Of a stretch of 29,938 bases of DNA, positions 29,485-29,938 are shown one piece after another. A program made the translations under genes and the position numbers. Location: NCBI GenBank assembly GCA_046154545.1, contig JBJXGC010000058.1:1-29938 (forward strand). Reading direction: 5' to 3'. The stretch is from JBJXGC01 sp046154545. GTDB taxonomy: Bacteria; Chloroflexota; Dehalococcoidia; Tepidiformales; Tepidiformaceae. The notes beneath the pieces were generated by a model. The model did not search any database. It saw only the letters and a program-made list of their open reading frames with translations, and was not told the origin of the DNA. Position 1 is the stretch's first letter; each line of letters begins with the position of its first letter.

Positions 29485-29938
29485 CACCACTCCCCCACGA
29501 ATGCGACTTCGCGTTCGAGCCGCACACCGAATTGATCGAAGACACGGCGTTCCGCCTCCTCCACGAGGAAGGCGACATCGGCCGCGGCCGCATGGCCGTA
29601 GTTGACGAAGAAGTTGCAGTGCTGGGCGCTGATGGCAGCCTCACCACGGGTTGCCCCGCGCAGGCCGGCCGCCTCAATCAGTTTCCAGGCCGGGCTCTGG
29701 GGCGGGTTCTTGAACATCGAACCGGCGTTCCGGCCCCTTGGCTGGGCCGCAAGCCGCTTCCCGTCGTACCCAGCGGCCCGGGCGAGCAGGGCCGGGGCGT
29801 CTCCAGGCGCAAGCCGCACCTCGGCCGCGAGGACGCTCTTTCCCTCGAACTGGCCGCGGGTGAACATACTGCCGCGATAGACGAGGTGAAGCTCTTCCGC
29901 TTCGAACCAGCGGTCGACCCCATCGAGGCCGGCAAGAC
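29484..29938 (-). CDS. murB: UDP-N-acetylenolpyruvoylglucosamine reductase, C-terminal part
   Basis: This is the C-terminal half of the FAD enzyme that makes UDP-MurNAc. The remainder lies beyond the right window edge. About 151 codons are visible. They contain the substrate-binding HLVYRGSMF, the catalytic-serine motif RNAGSMFKNP, SAQHCNFFVN and the terminal EREVAFVGEW with the conserved glutamate. The frame runs openly to the last base of the window. Within the visible part nothing is missing. It is the first visible gene of the murB-ddl-ftsQ-ftsA-ftsZ operon; murC or murG may lie further upstream. Confidence 0.94.
   Translation of the reverse strand, partial: LAGLDGVDRWFEAEELHLVYRGSMFTRGQFEGKSVLAAEVRLAPGDAPALLARAAGYDGKRLAAQPRGRNAGSMFKNPPQSPAWKLIEAAGLRGATRGEAAISAQHCNFFVNYGHAAAADVAFLVEEAERRVFDQFGVRLEREVAFVGEW

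Noticed and set aside
1..29938. CRISPR arrays, tRNA or rRNA genes, insertion sequences, prophage genes
   Set aside because: No regularly spaced repeats, cloverleaf sequences, transposase motifs or phage structural genes were found on either strand.

Overview
The window is GC-rich, gene-dense bacterial chromosome. I read it as most likely from the phylum Chloroflexota (Dehalococcoidia/Tepidiforma-like). That is an inference from the style of NuoG/NuoI, paired DUF4389 membrane proteins, a pantothenate operon with a structured leader, a compact murB-ddl-ftsQ-ftsA-ftsZ cluster and abundant small toxin-antitoxin (TA) genes. No rRNA, tRNA, CRISPR array, insertion sequence or prophage was seen.

Layout. 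1-4562: nuoI and nuoG of respiratory complex I. They are separated by about 1.5 kb holding a broken RelBE-type module (minus strand), a duplicated remnant of the nuoI 3' end and an intact VapBC module. 4599-11780: a Uma2 nuclease-like gene, purQ, two DUF4389 membrane genes, a MntA/HepT TA pair, purL and a GIY-YIG-like gene overlapping purL. 11853-13354 (minus): an M16 peptidase followed by an orphan DUF433 antitoxin-like gene. 13464-14893: a papain-fold-like protein and a dual-specificity phosphatase. 14914-16526 (minus): ruvA and a membrane-anchored DsbA-like protein whose two halves are in swapped order. 16630-19208: mutM, an unknown helical protein and a self-cleaving P1 (DmpA/NylC-like) peptidase. 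19179-20113 (minus): a small RelA/SpoT-domain alarmone synthetase overlapping a small partner gene. 20147-22566: the panD-panB-panC operon with a leader containing a perfect intrinsic terminator, and a long hairpin between panB and panC. 22618-24784: a VOC protein, a DinB-like protein, an unknown 97-residue protein and a HEPN protein. 25025-29938 (minus): murB (cut by the window edge), ddl, ftsQ, ftsA and ftsZ, closed by a strong terminator.

How the genes fit together. Core functions (complex I, purine FGAM synthase, DNA repair, pantothenate synthesis, cell-wall synthesis and division) are interleaved with at least five TA or TA-like loci, several of them decayed or orphaned. A pattern not captured by ordinary annotation is that many transcription units have a -10-like hexamer (TANNNT, sometimes CANNNT) ending exactly 6 nt before an ATG or GTG, with no ribosome binding site. 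This points to widespread leaderless transcription.

The most unusual items are the apparent circularly permuted DsbA-like protein, the panD leader switch, the alarmone synthetase with its overlapping partner, and the nuoI tail duplication around the relBE remnant.
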